Positions 52,769 through 61,477 of a DNA stretch of 64,000 bases are shown in pieces. This DNA comes from Arthrobacter hankyongi (GTDB taxonomy: Bacteria; Actinomycetota; Actinomycetes; Actinomycetales; Micrococcaceae): positions 1-64,000 of the forward strand of contig NZ_JAKLTQ010000010.1 in NCBI RefSeq assembly GCF_022012395.1, read 5' to 3'. Position 1 is the first letter of the stretch; every line of letters starts with the position of its first letter. A program made the translations under genes and the position numbers. The notes under the pieces are model-generated. The model ran no database searches. It worked only from the letters and a program-made list of their open reading frames with translations, and was not told the origin of the DNA.

Positions 52769-52843
52769 AAGGCCCGCACTGAGGCGGGCCTTCGAAGCAT
52801 GATACTTCTACCTGACATTGCTTGCCGGCTTTCCAGGTAGAAG
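52769..52843 (+). promoter_or_regulatory. Hairpin and leader stem-loop at the rep start
   Basis: A perfect 9-bp stem (AAGGCCCGC / GCGGGCCTT, 52769-52792) follows the regulator stop by 8 bases. Next comes a 10-bp inverted repeat (CTTCTACCTG at 52805-52814, CAGGTAGAAG at 52834-52843), whose 19-base loop contains the TTG start of rep at 52822. The layout suggests attenuation or translational control of replication. A similar arrangement follows the second ribbon-helix-helix gene at 55574-55651. Confidence 0.55.
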
Positions 52844-54807
52844 CCGATTACCAGTCGCTTCTCAGCGATTGGCCTCTTTCGCTCCTTCGAAAGAAATCCT
52901 CCGAGGGGAGTGCCCTCTTCGCATCCTCTGAAAGGAATGCCCTCATCGTACAACAGCATGCCCTTTTGCTGCCAGACACGCAGGTCAACGGCGCGTCGGA
53001 CCCGGAAAACCCCGCAACCACGTGGGCGGCCCTGGCTCCGTTGCTTGCCGGCCAGCCGCGCGTCCGGCTTTCCCGTGACGGCGGACGGTCCTACCCGCAG
53101 AAGCACGAACGGGACCTGACCGCAGCCCTGCCGTCCGTTCCCGCCGCCGTGCGCATTTTCGGCAAGGACGGCACCTGCGCCGCCATCTGCCTGGACTTCG
53201 ACTCCTCGCTGGCCGGGCCCGACTGGGTGGAGGCCGACGTGCGCGCCATCCAGTCCTGGCTGCACCGCTGCGGCGCCCGCTGGATCGAGGACTACTCCCC
53301 CAGCGGCGGCCGCCACCTCTACGTTCCGCTGGAGCGCCGTGCCACCTTCACCGAAGCCCGCGACCTTGTCGAGGCCCTGGGCGCCAGGCATCGGAGCCTG
53401 GACAAGACCCCGCACCAGAACCTGCTCCACGGTTGTATCCGTACCCCGGGCAGCCGGCACAAGCGCGGCGGCCACCAGCAGCTGGCCATGAGCCTGTCCC
53501 TGGCCTACGACGTCGCCCGCCGGCCCAACAGCTACGCGGTATGGACCGCCATGACCGCCGACCTGGCCGACGAGATCGCCGCCGTGCGTGACCTCCGGCT
53601 CGAGCAGGAGTACCGCCCCGCATTGCCCGCCGACCCGGATCCGGCGGAGCTGGGCAACAACGGAAGGATGTCGAGGGCCATGCAGCGCCTGGCGGTCTCG
53701 GGCATGTACGAGGCCGGACGGTACGGTTCCGACTCGGAGGCCCGCCAGGGCGTGATCACCGGCGCTGCCGCGGCCGGCCTGTCGCTGCTGGAGGTGGACC
53801 GGCGGATGAAGCAGGGTCTGTGGCCCGGGCTCGCCTCCTTCTACGCCCGCTACCCAGCCCGGCACCGTATGCCTGCACTGCGTAGGGACTGGAACAACGC
53901 CGTCCGTCACCTGCGACAACACGCGGGCGAAGCGCCAAGGAAGAAAGATGTAAATAAATACCCCACAAGCCAGCTACCTTCACAGGCGCGGGTCGGACAG
54001 GGTTCTGAAAATACGATGACCGACGAGAACGAGCATCGGTTCATCAGGACCTGGCGCAACGCCCTTGCCTTGGCTGAAAAGCGGTACGGGGATACCCGGG
54101 CGGGTCTGGCCAGGAAGATGGTGCTCAGGTCCTTGGGTGAGGCGGCGCATAAGTCAGCGAGCCGGTTCGTGGAATTCGGGGTCCGCTCACTGGCCGTTGC
54201 CACCGGGCTGGACCACACCACGGTCAGCTCCCACCTGCGGGCACTGCGGGCCGAACCGGATCCCTTGCTGGTCCTGATCGAGGCCGGGCGTGGAACCCGC
54301 GGGGATCTCTACCAGCTGCAGATCCCCGAACAGCTTCGGGAGCACAGCGAGGCGGCAGCGTGGCGGCGCGGCAAACTCCACGCGCTGCGGCCGGTGTTCC
54401 GGGAGCTGGGCCTGCCGGCGGCGTTTGTGTACGAGGCACTGGAACACTCCCCCACTTCCCTGTCGACAGCGGAGCTGATGCGGATTACCGGTCTGTCCCG
54501 GCCCGCGGTGGCCCAAGCCCTGGAGTCGATGGCGGCCTGGAACCTGGTCCAGCGTGACGACAACTGGTCGGTGGTGGCCGCAACGAGCCTGCGGGCCGTG
54601 GCCGAACTGCTCGGCGTCCTCGAAGCGGTGGCTGAGCAGCTGGCCCGGTACCGGGCCGAGCGGGCCGCCTGGCGGGAGTGGCTGGCCCGGCACGTCGTGG
54701 TCAGTCCGCTGCTCCCCTCTCCCGACGACGACTACCCCTGGGAGAACTTCGAGGGCCCGCCCGACGAGTGGACACTATCCGACATGTCATTCGGTCTGGC
54801 TGGATGA
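52822..54807 (+). CDS. Replication initiator with primase-like (AEP) domain
   Basis: Encodes up to 661 residues. The TTG at 52822 is a guess; no later start codon with a good site was found. Residues about 80-260 contain an archaeo-eukaryotic primase-like core: CLDFDSS (catalytic acidic residues) and GRHLYVPL (His motif), with RTPGSRHKRGGHQ. The middle part has a PriCT-like region with KQGLWPGLASFYARYP. The C-terminal part has winged-helix features (SLAVATGLDHTTVSSHLRALRAEPDPLLVLI and MRITGLSRPAVAQALESMAAW). Proteins with this layout are replication proteins of actinobacterial plasmids. 9-bp repeats begin 118 bases after its stop. Confidence 0.8.
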   Translation: MPAFQVEADYQSLLSDWPLSLLRKKSSEGSALFASSERNALIVQQHALLLPDTQVNGASDPENPATTWAALAPLLAGQPRVRLSRDGGRSYPQKHERDLTAALPSVPAAVRIFGKDGTCAAICLDFDSSLAGPDWVEADVRAIQSWLHRCGARWIEDYSPSGGRHLYVPLERRATFTEARDLVEALGARHRSLDKTPHQNLLHGCIRTPGSRHKRGGHQQLAMSLSLAYDVARRPNSYAVWTAMTADLADEIAAVRDLRLEQEYRPALPADPDPAELGNNGRMSRAMQRLAVSGMYEAGRYGSDSEARQGVITGAAAAGLSLLEVDRRMKQGLWPGLASFYARYPARHRMPALRRDWNNAVRHLRQHAGEAPRKKDVNKYPTSQLPSQARVGQGSENTMTDENEHRFIRTWRNALALAEKRYGDTRAGLARKMVLRSLGEAAHKSASRFVEFGVRSLAVATGLDHTTVSSHLRALRAEPDPLLVLIEAGRGTRGDLYQLQIPEQLREHSEAAAWRRGKLHALRPVFRELGLPAAFVYEALEHSPTSLSTAELMRITGLSRPAVAQALESMAAWNLVQRDDNWSVVAATSLRAVAELLGVLEAVAEQLARYRAERAAWREWLARHVVVSPLLPSPDDDYPWENFEGPPDEWTLSDMSFGLAG

Positions 54808-54924
54808 GGAACCCGCCGCGACACGCCGTAAAGATAACGATTTCCTGAATACGTTTCCCTCTGAGTGCCCTCTGCATGGCGGGAAGACAGTCGGCAGACC
54901 AGCTCCTGCGTGACAAAAGGAGGA

Positions 54925-55032
54925 AATGGTTCCGTTGGTTCCGTTGGAATCCGACCCTTTTGACCCTGATTGCATATCGTTCGGGGGACTGAAAACCGGT
55001 TCGGCGAAATTGGTTCCATTTCTGGCGTTGGA
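54925..55032. repeat. Short run of 9-bp repeats downstream of rep
   Basis: AATGGTTCC (54925), GTTGGTTCC (54934) and GTTGGAATC (54943) follow each other in exact 9-base register, and related units recur near 55008-55030 (TTGGTTCCATTTCTGGCGTT). They belong to the same family as the large array at 57.0-58.5 kb. The place just after rep suggests origin iterons. The remaining gap between 54808 and 55343 has no gene. Confidence 0.6.
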
Positions 55033-55343
55033 ACTATGGGTTCGCAGCTTGACCCTGCTCTGTCAACGAACGCCGGGCACAGTCTGCTGCCGGCTTTCCC
55101 GCAGAATCACGGGCCAAAAAGCCTGTAACAGCTTGCCGCGGCGTAGGCGCACCCGGTGGTAGGTTCGGGAACAGTTGGAAAAAGTTACAGCCTCGCTGGC
55201 GGCAACCGGTGGAGGCTGAACCCAGGCCACCCGGCCGCAACCAGCTGATCGGTCCGCCGGATCCCGGTGGAACCGGAGCGTCTGCCAAACCGGACTCCGG
55301 AATGGCCCAGGCACCCGCGTGGGATAAGTAGGACAGGGGCCAC

Positions 55344-55568
55344 ATGGCTGCGCCAGGAAACCGCGGATGCGGCCAGCGAAGCAAAGGCGAACGCCGCTTC
55401 GTTGGAACCCGTGTGCCCGTAGCGGACCACGACCTGTTGGTCGCCGCCGCGGCCGTGCACGGCTTGACTGTCAGCGAGTACGTGGCAGCTGTCCTGACCG
55501 AGAAGCTCCGGAGCGAACACGTGGATCAGACTCAGGAGGGGCTGCCTATCGGGCCCAAGGCCACTTAA
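55344..55568 (+). CDS. Second small ribbon-helix-helix protein
   Basis: Encodes 74 residues. The pattern ERRFVGTRVPVADHDLLVAAAAVHGLTVSEYVAAVLTEKL fits a ribbon-helix-helix fold. It differs in sequence from the 52524 protein but has the same size and the same downstream hairpin plus leader, with no rep gene after it. It may be the orphan regulator of a lost second replicon, or a repressor acting on the nearby repeats. Confidence 0.65.
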   Translation: MAAPGNRGCGQRSKGERRFVGTRVPVADHDLLVAAAAVHGLTVSEYVAAVLTEKLRSEHVDQTQEGLPIGPKAT

Positions 55569-55573
55569 GCACG

Positions 55574-55681
55574 GGAAGGCCTGCACGAGGCAGGCCTTCC
55601 GATGACGCCTCCAGCTCTACACCTACTGCTTCCCGGCTACCAGGTGAAGAGCTTCCAAGCAGCTCCCGGCCGGGAGCTGCT
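55574..55681 (+). terminator. Hairpin series after the second ribbon-helix-helix gene
   Basis: There are three elements: a perfect 11-bp stem (GGAAGGCCTGC / GCAGGCCTTCC, 55574-55600), a 10-bp stem with one mismatch (CTCTACACCT / AGGTGAAGAG, 55615-55651), and a perfect 24-bp palindrome at 55658-55681. The first two resemble the leader of rep at 52769-52843 in order and spacing, and share the GCTTxCCGGCT...CCAGGT core. Confidence 0.6.
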
Positions 55682-57027
55682 CTATAGCTGACCCCGTGGA
55701 GGGTCCCTCTGCTATGCCCCCAACTCTACACACGGGTGTGGGCGTATCAAGGGGAGATGACCGGCGCGTCGGTTTTGTCATGCCCCTAAAGGGGGTGTGT
55801 CCCCGCTGTGCACCGATACTGTCGCCCGGACCATTGGTGCCCGGCACGGCCTTGGCCTGCTAGAGCCGGCAGCAGGAAGGATGCAGCACACGCCAACTTC
55901 GGCACGCCATCACGCCATGCGGGAGTGCCGGGTCATTCAGGCTAGCCTAAACCGCCGGCATCCACTGTGGCTGCTTCACCGTGCTTACCCTGCTCACATC
56001 CGATCATGGAGAACACTGCCAAGTCACGTGGGGCCGCTCCGACGTCCGATTCTGTCCCAGTCTCACCCAGGGCACCACCCATCCTGCTTCTATGTGGATC
56101 TCGTGTGGCTACCCTCGGACCGGTTCGCCTGGCAATGACAGCGCCTTGCCAGGCTCCCCCTTGAGGTTCCGTTGGCGCACTCCCCTACCGGATTGGTCCG
56201 GTTCGGCAACCGGTGGTATCCATCGGTTATGGCCAGCTGCGGCGGTGCCGGCAGGAGTACCAGCATTTGTTCGAACCGGAGCACCCGGTATCGTCAGCCG
56301 GAGCGGGATCCCCTATCCGCACAGCAGTTGCTTCGCCGCGGACGATGCAGCAGCACACCGTCTAAACCTTCGGTCTATACGTCCGGCTTTTTGGTCCGGC
56401 GGCACTACGACGGGGCAAGGCTCCAGATCGGCATCGAAGATGCCTGCCAGTTCCTCCGAGGAAGGGTATCGTTTAGCCGCGCCGGCTGTCCGCCGAAGCT
56501 GCTGAGTGCCCCGAGCGCAGCCGATCCGGACAGAGCTCGGAGTGGTTGGAGACATTGAGTTGGGCGGGAAGCCCGGGACAAATCTGGACGCGTCACGTAA
56601 AGAGAGAATGCCCGTAAAGCTGCGGGTGCCCCGGAGACACCCGGTCGTACTTCCGATCCGGCTAAGTCGTGCACGCATTCGAACGTGCCACAAGCGACTT
56701 CTCGGGAGCCACGGGGCTAAGCAAGCATGTGCGCCACAGCAGCAGCTCACTGTCGCGTCCGAACCGGCGAGGCCACCCAAGCCCCCCGCGCACTACCTGT
56801 CCTGCCCGGAATATAAGGGTCCCACTCACCACTCCCCTACCGTCTGGCCGCTGATGCCGGCGTCCGGGCAGATCGTTCAGACCCGGCCGGCGGAACGGCA
56901 CGCTCACCTGGCACTGAAAGTCGTGGCTGGCAGGCTTGCGTCCCCGACACCGCTATTGCCCCTGAACGCACGGACTGCAGAAGGTGACGGAATTTCCTCA
57001 GAGCGAACGGCAGTAATGAAATCAATA
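55682..57027. other. Gene-free DNA, first part
   Basis: Frames are short or of unlikely composition, without start signals. Scattered CCGGT/ACCGG-type inverted repeats are seen near 56190-56215. Base composition is lower in GC than the catabolic genes. Nothing else is recognised. Confidence 0.45.
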
Positions 57028-58470
57028 GAACCATTGGATCCGGCTATCCGTCGCGGAAAAATGGAACCATTGAAGGCAATACGGGCAAAGCTGGGAATGA
57101 TTCGGGCGTCTTAGACCCTTGGCAGCATCCGCCACAACCGCTGGCGCCAGTGGCAGTAATGGTTCCATTATCTTCGTTGGAAGCGGGCCCGCCGTCCGAC
57201 GGCCTGGACGCGTGCACTCCTGAAACGGAATCACACAACAGTCGGGTCGGGTAGGAACCAGCCAAGGAAGTAATGGTGCCATTACTGGCTTTTGGTTCTT
57301 GGCCGGCCGCTACACGCGCGCCTATGGGTGGAGGCCTTGGAAGAATAGCTGTTAATGCTGGAATGCTGTCATTACCGGTTTTGCCTCCAATGGTTCCATT
57401 GCGTCCGCGAGGCAGCCCCGAGGTGCCACGCCTGGCTGGTAATGGAAGTATTGACTCCATTGCTTCCAGGGATGACGATACAGCGTGACGTTTACGCCTT
57501 ACCCCAAGGTCACAAAATAGATCCATTGATTCCTTGAGACGCAAAGCCAGTAAGGGAACCGTTAGTTTCAATTCAGGTAATGCATGCCACGGGGTCGGCC
57601 GACAGCAGTGGATCGGGCAGGGAGGAACTTAAGGAACCTTTACCTCCAGAGCCCGCAACCGAGCCGAGTAGCTGAACCCAGGTGACTTGCGCGGCCGGGC
57701 TTGTGTTGGCGGAACGGACACCATGGAAACAATGACAGCATTGGAGGTGTTGCCTTAAAAGCTTCCTTTAATGGACTTACTGCCATATCGGTCTGCGTTG
57801 TCCTTGCTCCTCTTCGCCGAGGCGTCGCTGGCAATGTCCCTAATGCTTCCATTGCTTCCATCCATAAGTCTTTGGAGTTTCTGCGGTCACAACGGCAATG
57901 GAAGCATTTACTCCTTTGCTTCTTCGCGGCAGTTGATTCGGTCGGACGAACTGGATGCCCACATGATCCTAGGCCTGGAAATTGATCCGTTAGTTCCAAT
58001 ACGCGCAGTGCGGGCATTGGAGCCATTGCTTCCAATGCCCGCAATGCATCCTATACCGTTGCCCGACAGCGAGCCGGCCGGGCGGGAAGCAAAGGAACCG
58101 TTGCCGCCATTGCCGGCAACGACACTGGAGCCGGTCGGGCCCTCGGCACAACCAGACGCGAGCTGCTGTCGATGCAGTCCGAGCCAAGGATGCATCACCG
58201 AGCTGGGCTGTGTTGCCTCCAATGGTTCCTTTAATGGCTTTGCTGCCCCGTCCGCCGGGACCACCGGCGTCAATGGTTCCATTTCTTCCAACGCATTCAC
58301 CAGAGGGTTGGGAAGTAATGGAGGAAACGGAGGCAATGGAGCCACAGGCGGTTCGCCGCCAGAGGCGACGGGCGACATGCCCGCCTTGTCGCCAGCCCAT
58401 GTGTGGAAGCAACACCGCCAATGGATGTAATGCCATTAAAGGAAGCATTTACACCATTGGAAGAAAAGGG
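57028..58470. repeat. Degenerate 9-bp-period array upstream of parA (putative centromere/iterons)
   Basis: About 1.4 kb of non-coding DNA is filled with variants of [A/G][A/T]TG[G/C]nnCC, many in exact 9-base register. For example ATTGGAGCC, ATTGCTTCC, AATGCCCGC and AATGCATCC run without gaps at 58016-58051. Exact repeats include AATGGTTCC at 57158, 57389, 58221 and 58272; ATTGCTTCC at 57459, 57851 and 58025; TTGCCTCCAATGGTTCC at 57381 and 58213; and GGAAGCATTTAC at 57900 and 58441. AATGGnnCCATT palindromes read the same on both strands. The array ends about 140 bases before parA. It fits a partition centromere or an iteron field. Confidence 0.7.
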
Positions 58471-58613
58471 GTGTGTCGCAGGCGTGTCTTCCGGGCATGC
58501 GCGGGGAGCACAGCTAGGGTTAAGGGCAGTCGGTGCTGGCTCGACGCTCTCTCGGCAGAGGTGAGCTTTCCGCACCCTGAAACCAGAATTTGGCTATGGA
58601 AGGTACTGAAACC

Positions 58614-59441
58614 ATGCCGGCAAAAATCGTCGCCATCTGCAACCAGAAGGGCGGGGTCGGGAAGACCACGCTAGTGACCGGACTGGCCGAAATGTTCTCC
58701 CAAGTGCTCGAGCTGCGCGTCCTGGTGGTCGATGCTGATCCGCAGTACAACGTAACCTCGGCCTTGGGGGTCGAGCAGCCGGAGTTCACCCTGAACGATG
58801 TCCTGGCGGGCGACCCGGACAACAACCAGAAGATCATGCCCGGAGTGGCCGCTGAGGCCGTCATGCTTGCCGGCGACGCCTGGCAGCCCCGGTTGGCCCG
58901 GGATGAGTCCTTCCCGGCCCTGCACCTGATCGCCGCGGAACGAAACCTCGCAACGCGCGAACGGGATTCGATGATCGCCCGAGAGCGGCGCCTGCGCACT
59001 GCGCTGAAGGGCATGGTTGACGAATTCGACATTGTCCTGATCGACTGCCCGCCGTCGCTGGGCCTGTTGACCGTGAACGCCCTGACCGCAGCCACGCACG
59101 CGCTGCTGGTGACCGAACCTCGCGTGTCCTCCGTGGAAGGCCTCAACGAAATCGCGACCACCATCGGCGAGGTCCAGGAGAACCTGAACGAGGACCTGGT
59201 CCCCGCCGGTGTGGTCATTAACAAGGTGCGCAGGGGCCGCAGCGACCAGATGCACTGGATCGAACAGGTCCACGAAAAGTGGGGCGATTTGGTATTGGAC
59301 CCGCCACTGCCGGACAGGGAGTTGTTCTCCAAGGCACAGGCGGCCGCAGTACCGCTGAGCAGCTACGGCTTTGCAGCCAATGCGTTGCGTAACGACCTGG
59401 AGAAGCTGGCCCGGACGATCTGGGATGGAGTCCAGCTGTGA
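58614..59441 (+). CDS. parA: ParA partition ATPase
   Basis: Encodes 275 residues. The ATG at 58614 has GGAAGG 10 bases upstream; an ATG six codons earlier is possible. The deviant Walker A is QKGGVGKTT at about residues 10-18, the Walker A-prime is VVDADPQYNVT and Walker B is VLIDCPPSLG. There is no N-terminal HTH, so it is a type Ib-like short ParA that does not itself bind the operator. It segregates the plasmid with the partner encoded immediately downstream and, presumably, the array upstream. Confidence 0.93.
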   Translation: MPAKIVAICNQKGGVGKTTLVTGLAEMFSQVLELRVLVVDADPQYNVTSALGVEQPEFTLNDVLAGDPDNNQKIMPGVAAEAVMLAGDAWQPRLARDESFPALHLIAAERNLATRERDSMIARERRLRTALKGMVDEFDIVLIDCPPSLGLLTVNALTAATHALLVTEPRVSSVEGLNEIATTIGEVQENLNEDLVPAGVVINKVRRGRSDQMHWIEQVHEKWGDLVLDPPLPDRELFSKAQAAAVPLSSYGFAANALRNDLEKLARTIWDGVQL

Positions 59442-60301
59442 GCCCGGCCCAACCGCCTGTGGCCCGCGGCGGCAGTGACAACCCGCTGGCCAAGTTCAAA
59501 CGCGGCGGCCTGAAGAAGGCTGCCGGATCCAGCGTGGTCGCCGAGATGATCAGCTCCCCGCAGCCCGAGCAGCCTGCCGCCGTCGTACCTGCCCCGCAGC
59601 CGCCCGTCCAGGCCGCCGACGCGGCACCCGCTGCGGCACCGGCATCCAATGCTGCCCCTGCCTCCGAACCGGCGCCCTCCGTCTCCGCTACGGTCCTTGC
59701 CGAGAGCCCACCGGTCCCGGGCCCAGAGGCGCTGCGTCCGGGACCGGAAACCCCCCAGGCCCGCGAGGAACAGGCTCCAACGCGACCGTCGCCGCAGCCG
59801 GTCCAGGCCCCGCCGCACTCCCAGGTCGACGTCCCGGCCAAAGTGTCTCCGAGCGGACAGTACGACGCTGCGGCAATTGCCGGAGCACACCTGCCGCCGG
59901 CCCAGCCCATCCAGCCAGCGGCTGCGGGATACCTGCAGCCGGTCCAGGCCCCGGTCCCGCAGTATGCCCCGCCCGTGGCCGCGCCGGTTCAGCAGCCCTT
60001 CCCGGCAGCTGTCCCGCAGTACGAACAGCCGGTGACCGCCCAGGCGCCGGCGGCCGTCCCGGAACAGCCGGCACCCCCGAAGTCGAAGAAGACCAGCTTC
60101 CACCAGCCCGTGGGCTCCGGGGACAGGATGCGCTCGACCTACAACGCCACACGGCACCTGACGAAGTACCTGACCATGTCGGAGTTCATCTGCGCCGCCG
60201 TGGACAAGATGTGCGCCGAGCTGGAAGAGAAGTACAACGACGGCGAACGCTTCGACGCGGACCCCGGCGCTGTCCCCAAGGGACGTCCGGTCGGTTCTTG
60301 A
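59438..60301 (+). CDS. ParB-like centromere-binding protein with long Pro/Ala linker
   Basis: Encodes 287 residues. The GTG start overlaps the parA stop (GTGA). Residues 15-30 (NPLAKFKRGGLKKA) may be the ParA-contacting tail. About 180 residues of Pro/Ala/Gln-rich linker follow. The last 65 residues (KTSFHQPVGSGDRMRSTYNATRHLTKYLTMSEFICAAVDKMCAELEEKYNDGERF) look like a ribbon-helix-helix DNA-binding domain, not an HTH ParB. RHH-type partners such as ParG and omega bind arrays of short tandem repeats. The long disordered linker is unusual. Confidence 0.78.
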   Translation: MSPAQPPVARGGSDNPLAKFKRGGLKKAAGSSVVAEMISSPQPEQPAAVVPAPQPPVQAADAAPAAAPASNAAPASEPAPSVSATVLAESPPVPGPEALRPGPETPQAREEQAPTRPSPQPVQAPPHSQVDVPAKVSPSGQYDAAAIAGAHLPPAQPIQPAAAGYLQPVQAPVPQYAPPVAAPVQQPFPAAVPQYEQPVTAQAPAAVPEQPAPPKSKKTSFHQPVGSGDRMRSTYNATRHLTKYLTMSEFICAAVDKMCAELEEKYNDGERFDADPGAVPKGRPVGS

Positions 60302-60318
60302 GACGGACTCCGAATGCA

Positions 60319-60355
60319 GCAGGCCCCGGCAGCCGTCATGGTTGCAGGGGCCTGC
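60319..60355 (+). terminator. Terminator after parB
   Basis: A 9-bp stem (GCAGGCCCC / GGGGCCTGC) with a 19-base loop starts 18 bases after the parB stop. Confidence 0.65.
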
Positions 60356-61066
60356 TTATCGGTTCCGACAATACGCTTGCGGCAGGAGAGCGGATCGACA
60401 CCTGCACCGGATCCCGGGTGGTATGCATGACCGGATGATGCTAGAAGTCCATTTACTCGGCGGCCAGGCCGGCAAGCTCGGCCCACTGCAAGATACCGGG
60501 CTTCGGAATACGAAACCGTTCCTGTTCATTTTTGAAGACGGCAACTTATCTACGACAATCGGCGGTCGGTCCCGGCCCTTCCGTGTTGGCGGGCTCAGGC
60601 GGTGGGAGACACCCCCTGTTTCCGTCCACAAGCGTAGGTCAGGAGTCCGAGGATGCGGACTGCGTCCGAGCGTGTACACATGTGTAGCAGATCAAATAGA
60701 TCGAGCCCGACAGCGTGCCAGTGGTGCATCGAAGACACGGCCAAGAATCACCCGCGTGGTGGGACGCCTAAGCATCTGTCTCCCTGAACAGCCCCTGGCC
60801 GCTGTGGACGCGCAGTTGGGAATTTCGGCCGCGATGGGTTCAACGGCCTCCGGATGGATTTATCTGCATTGCGGGGAACCATCTTTCCGGAGATGAGATG
60901 AGCAGGCAGAGCCTGTTAGGAGCGTTGGTGACACATATGGAAGTGTTCTGCATGGCTGGAAGCATGAGCCCGGTCAGCGCGTGGCCGTTGTCCCGGAGGA
61001 GTCGGAGTGGGCAGACAATGAGTGGATTTTTCGTGGATTTCCTGTTCCGCGGCGCGTAGGGTGGAG
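60356..61066. other. Gap between par and the RES toxin-antitoxin locus
   Basis: No convincing gene is seen in 711 bases. A perfect 12-bp palindrome TACACATGTGTA lies at 60675-60686. The last 100 bases presumably hold the antitoxin promoter. Confidence 0.45.
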
Positions 61067-61477
61067 ATGACGGAGAAGGGGAGCGTGAGGACCGTGAGTA
61101 TTTCCACCGGGATCGGTGCCGCCCATGCGGGCACCGCGCGGTTGGGCATCCGGGAGATCGTCCGCCAGCTGAACGGTGCCCTTGGTGCCACCCTGGTTGC
61201 GGCCCTGGCCGGGGCCAGGGACCCGAAGATCAGCTACAAGTGGGCCCGGACCGACGGGCCCGAACCCAAGCCCGAGGCCCAGGCGCGCCTGATGCTTGCC
61301 CACCGGGCCTGGACTGCGGTCTCGAGCGTGGAGGGGGAGCACGTGGCCCGTTTGTGGTTTGTCGGGGCCAACCCGTGGCTGGGGGAGATCTCCCCGATCG
61401 AGGCCATCAGCCGGCTCGAGGCCAAAAAGGTCATGGACGCCGCCGCGGCCATGACCGATGACCGGTTCGCCGGTTGA
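61067..61477 (+). CDS. Antitoxin with DUF2384 (MbcA/ParS-type) domain
   Basis: Encodes 136 residues from the ATG at 61067; a GTG at 61085 after GAAGGGGAGC is possible. The N-terminal part is HTH-like (ARLGIREIVRQLNGALGATLVAALAGARDPKISYKWAR). The C-terminal part (VEGEHVARLWFVGANPWLGEISPIEAI) is the Xre-MbcA-ParS toxin-binding domain. The stop overlaps the toxin start (TTGA). It should neutralise the RES toxin and repress the operon. Confidence 0.85.
   Translation: MTEKGSVRTVSISTGIGAAHAGTARLGIREIVRQLNGALGATLVAALAGARDPKISYKWARTDGPEPKPEAQARLMLAHRAWTAVSSVEGEHVARLWFVGANPWLGEISPIEAISRLEAKKVMDAAAAMTDDRFAG

Noticed and set aside
56506-57114. Open frame of about 200 codons in the gene-free region
   Set aside because: Composition is unlike a protein (runs of Pro, Arg, His), no start signal is present, and it runs into the repeat array.
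57771-58430. Long open frame on + (and another on - at 57044-57571) with many NGSI/NGGNG stretches
   Set aside because: The repeated Asn-Gly-Ser pattern comes from the 9-bp DNA repeats, which keep frames open on both strands. There is no ribosome binding site and no recognisable domain.
60342-60896. 184-codon frame downstream of the parB terminator
   Set aside because: No start signal, odd composition, and it overlaps the terminator hairpin.
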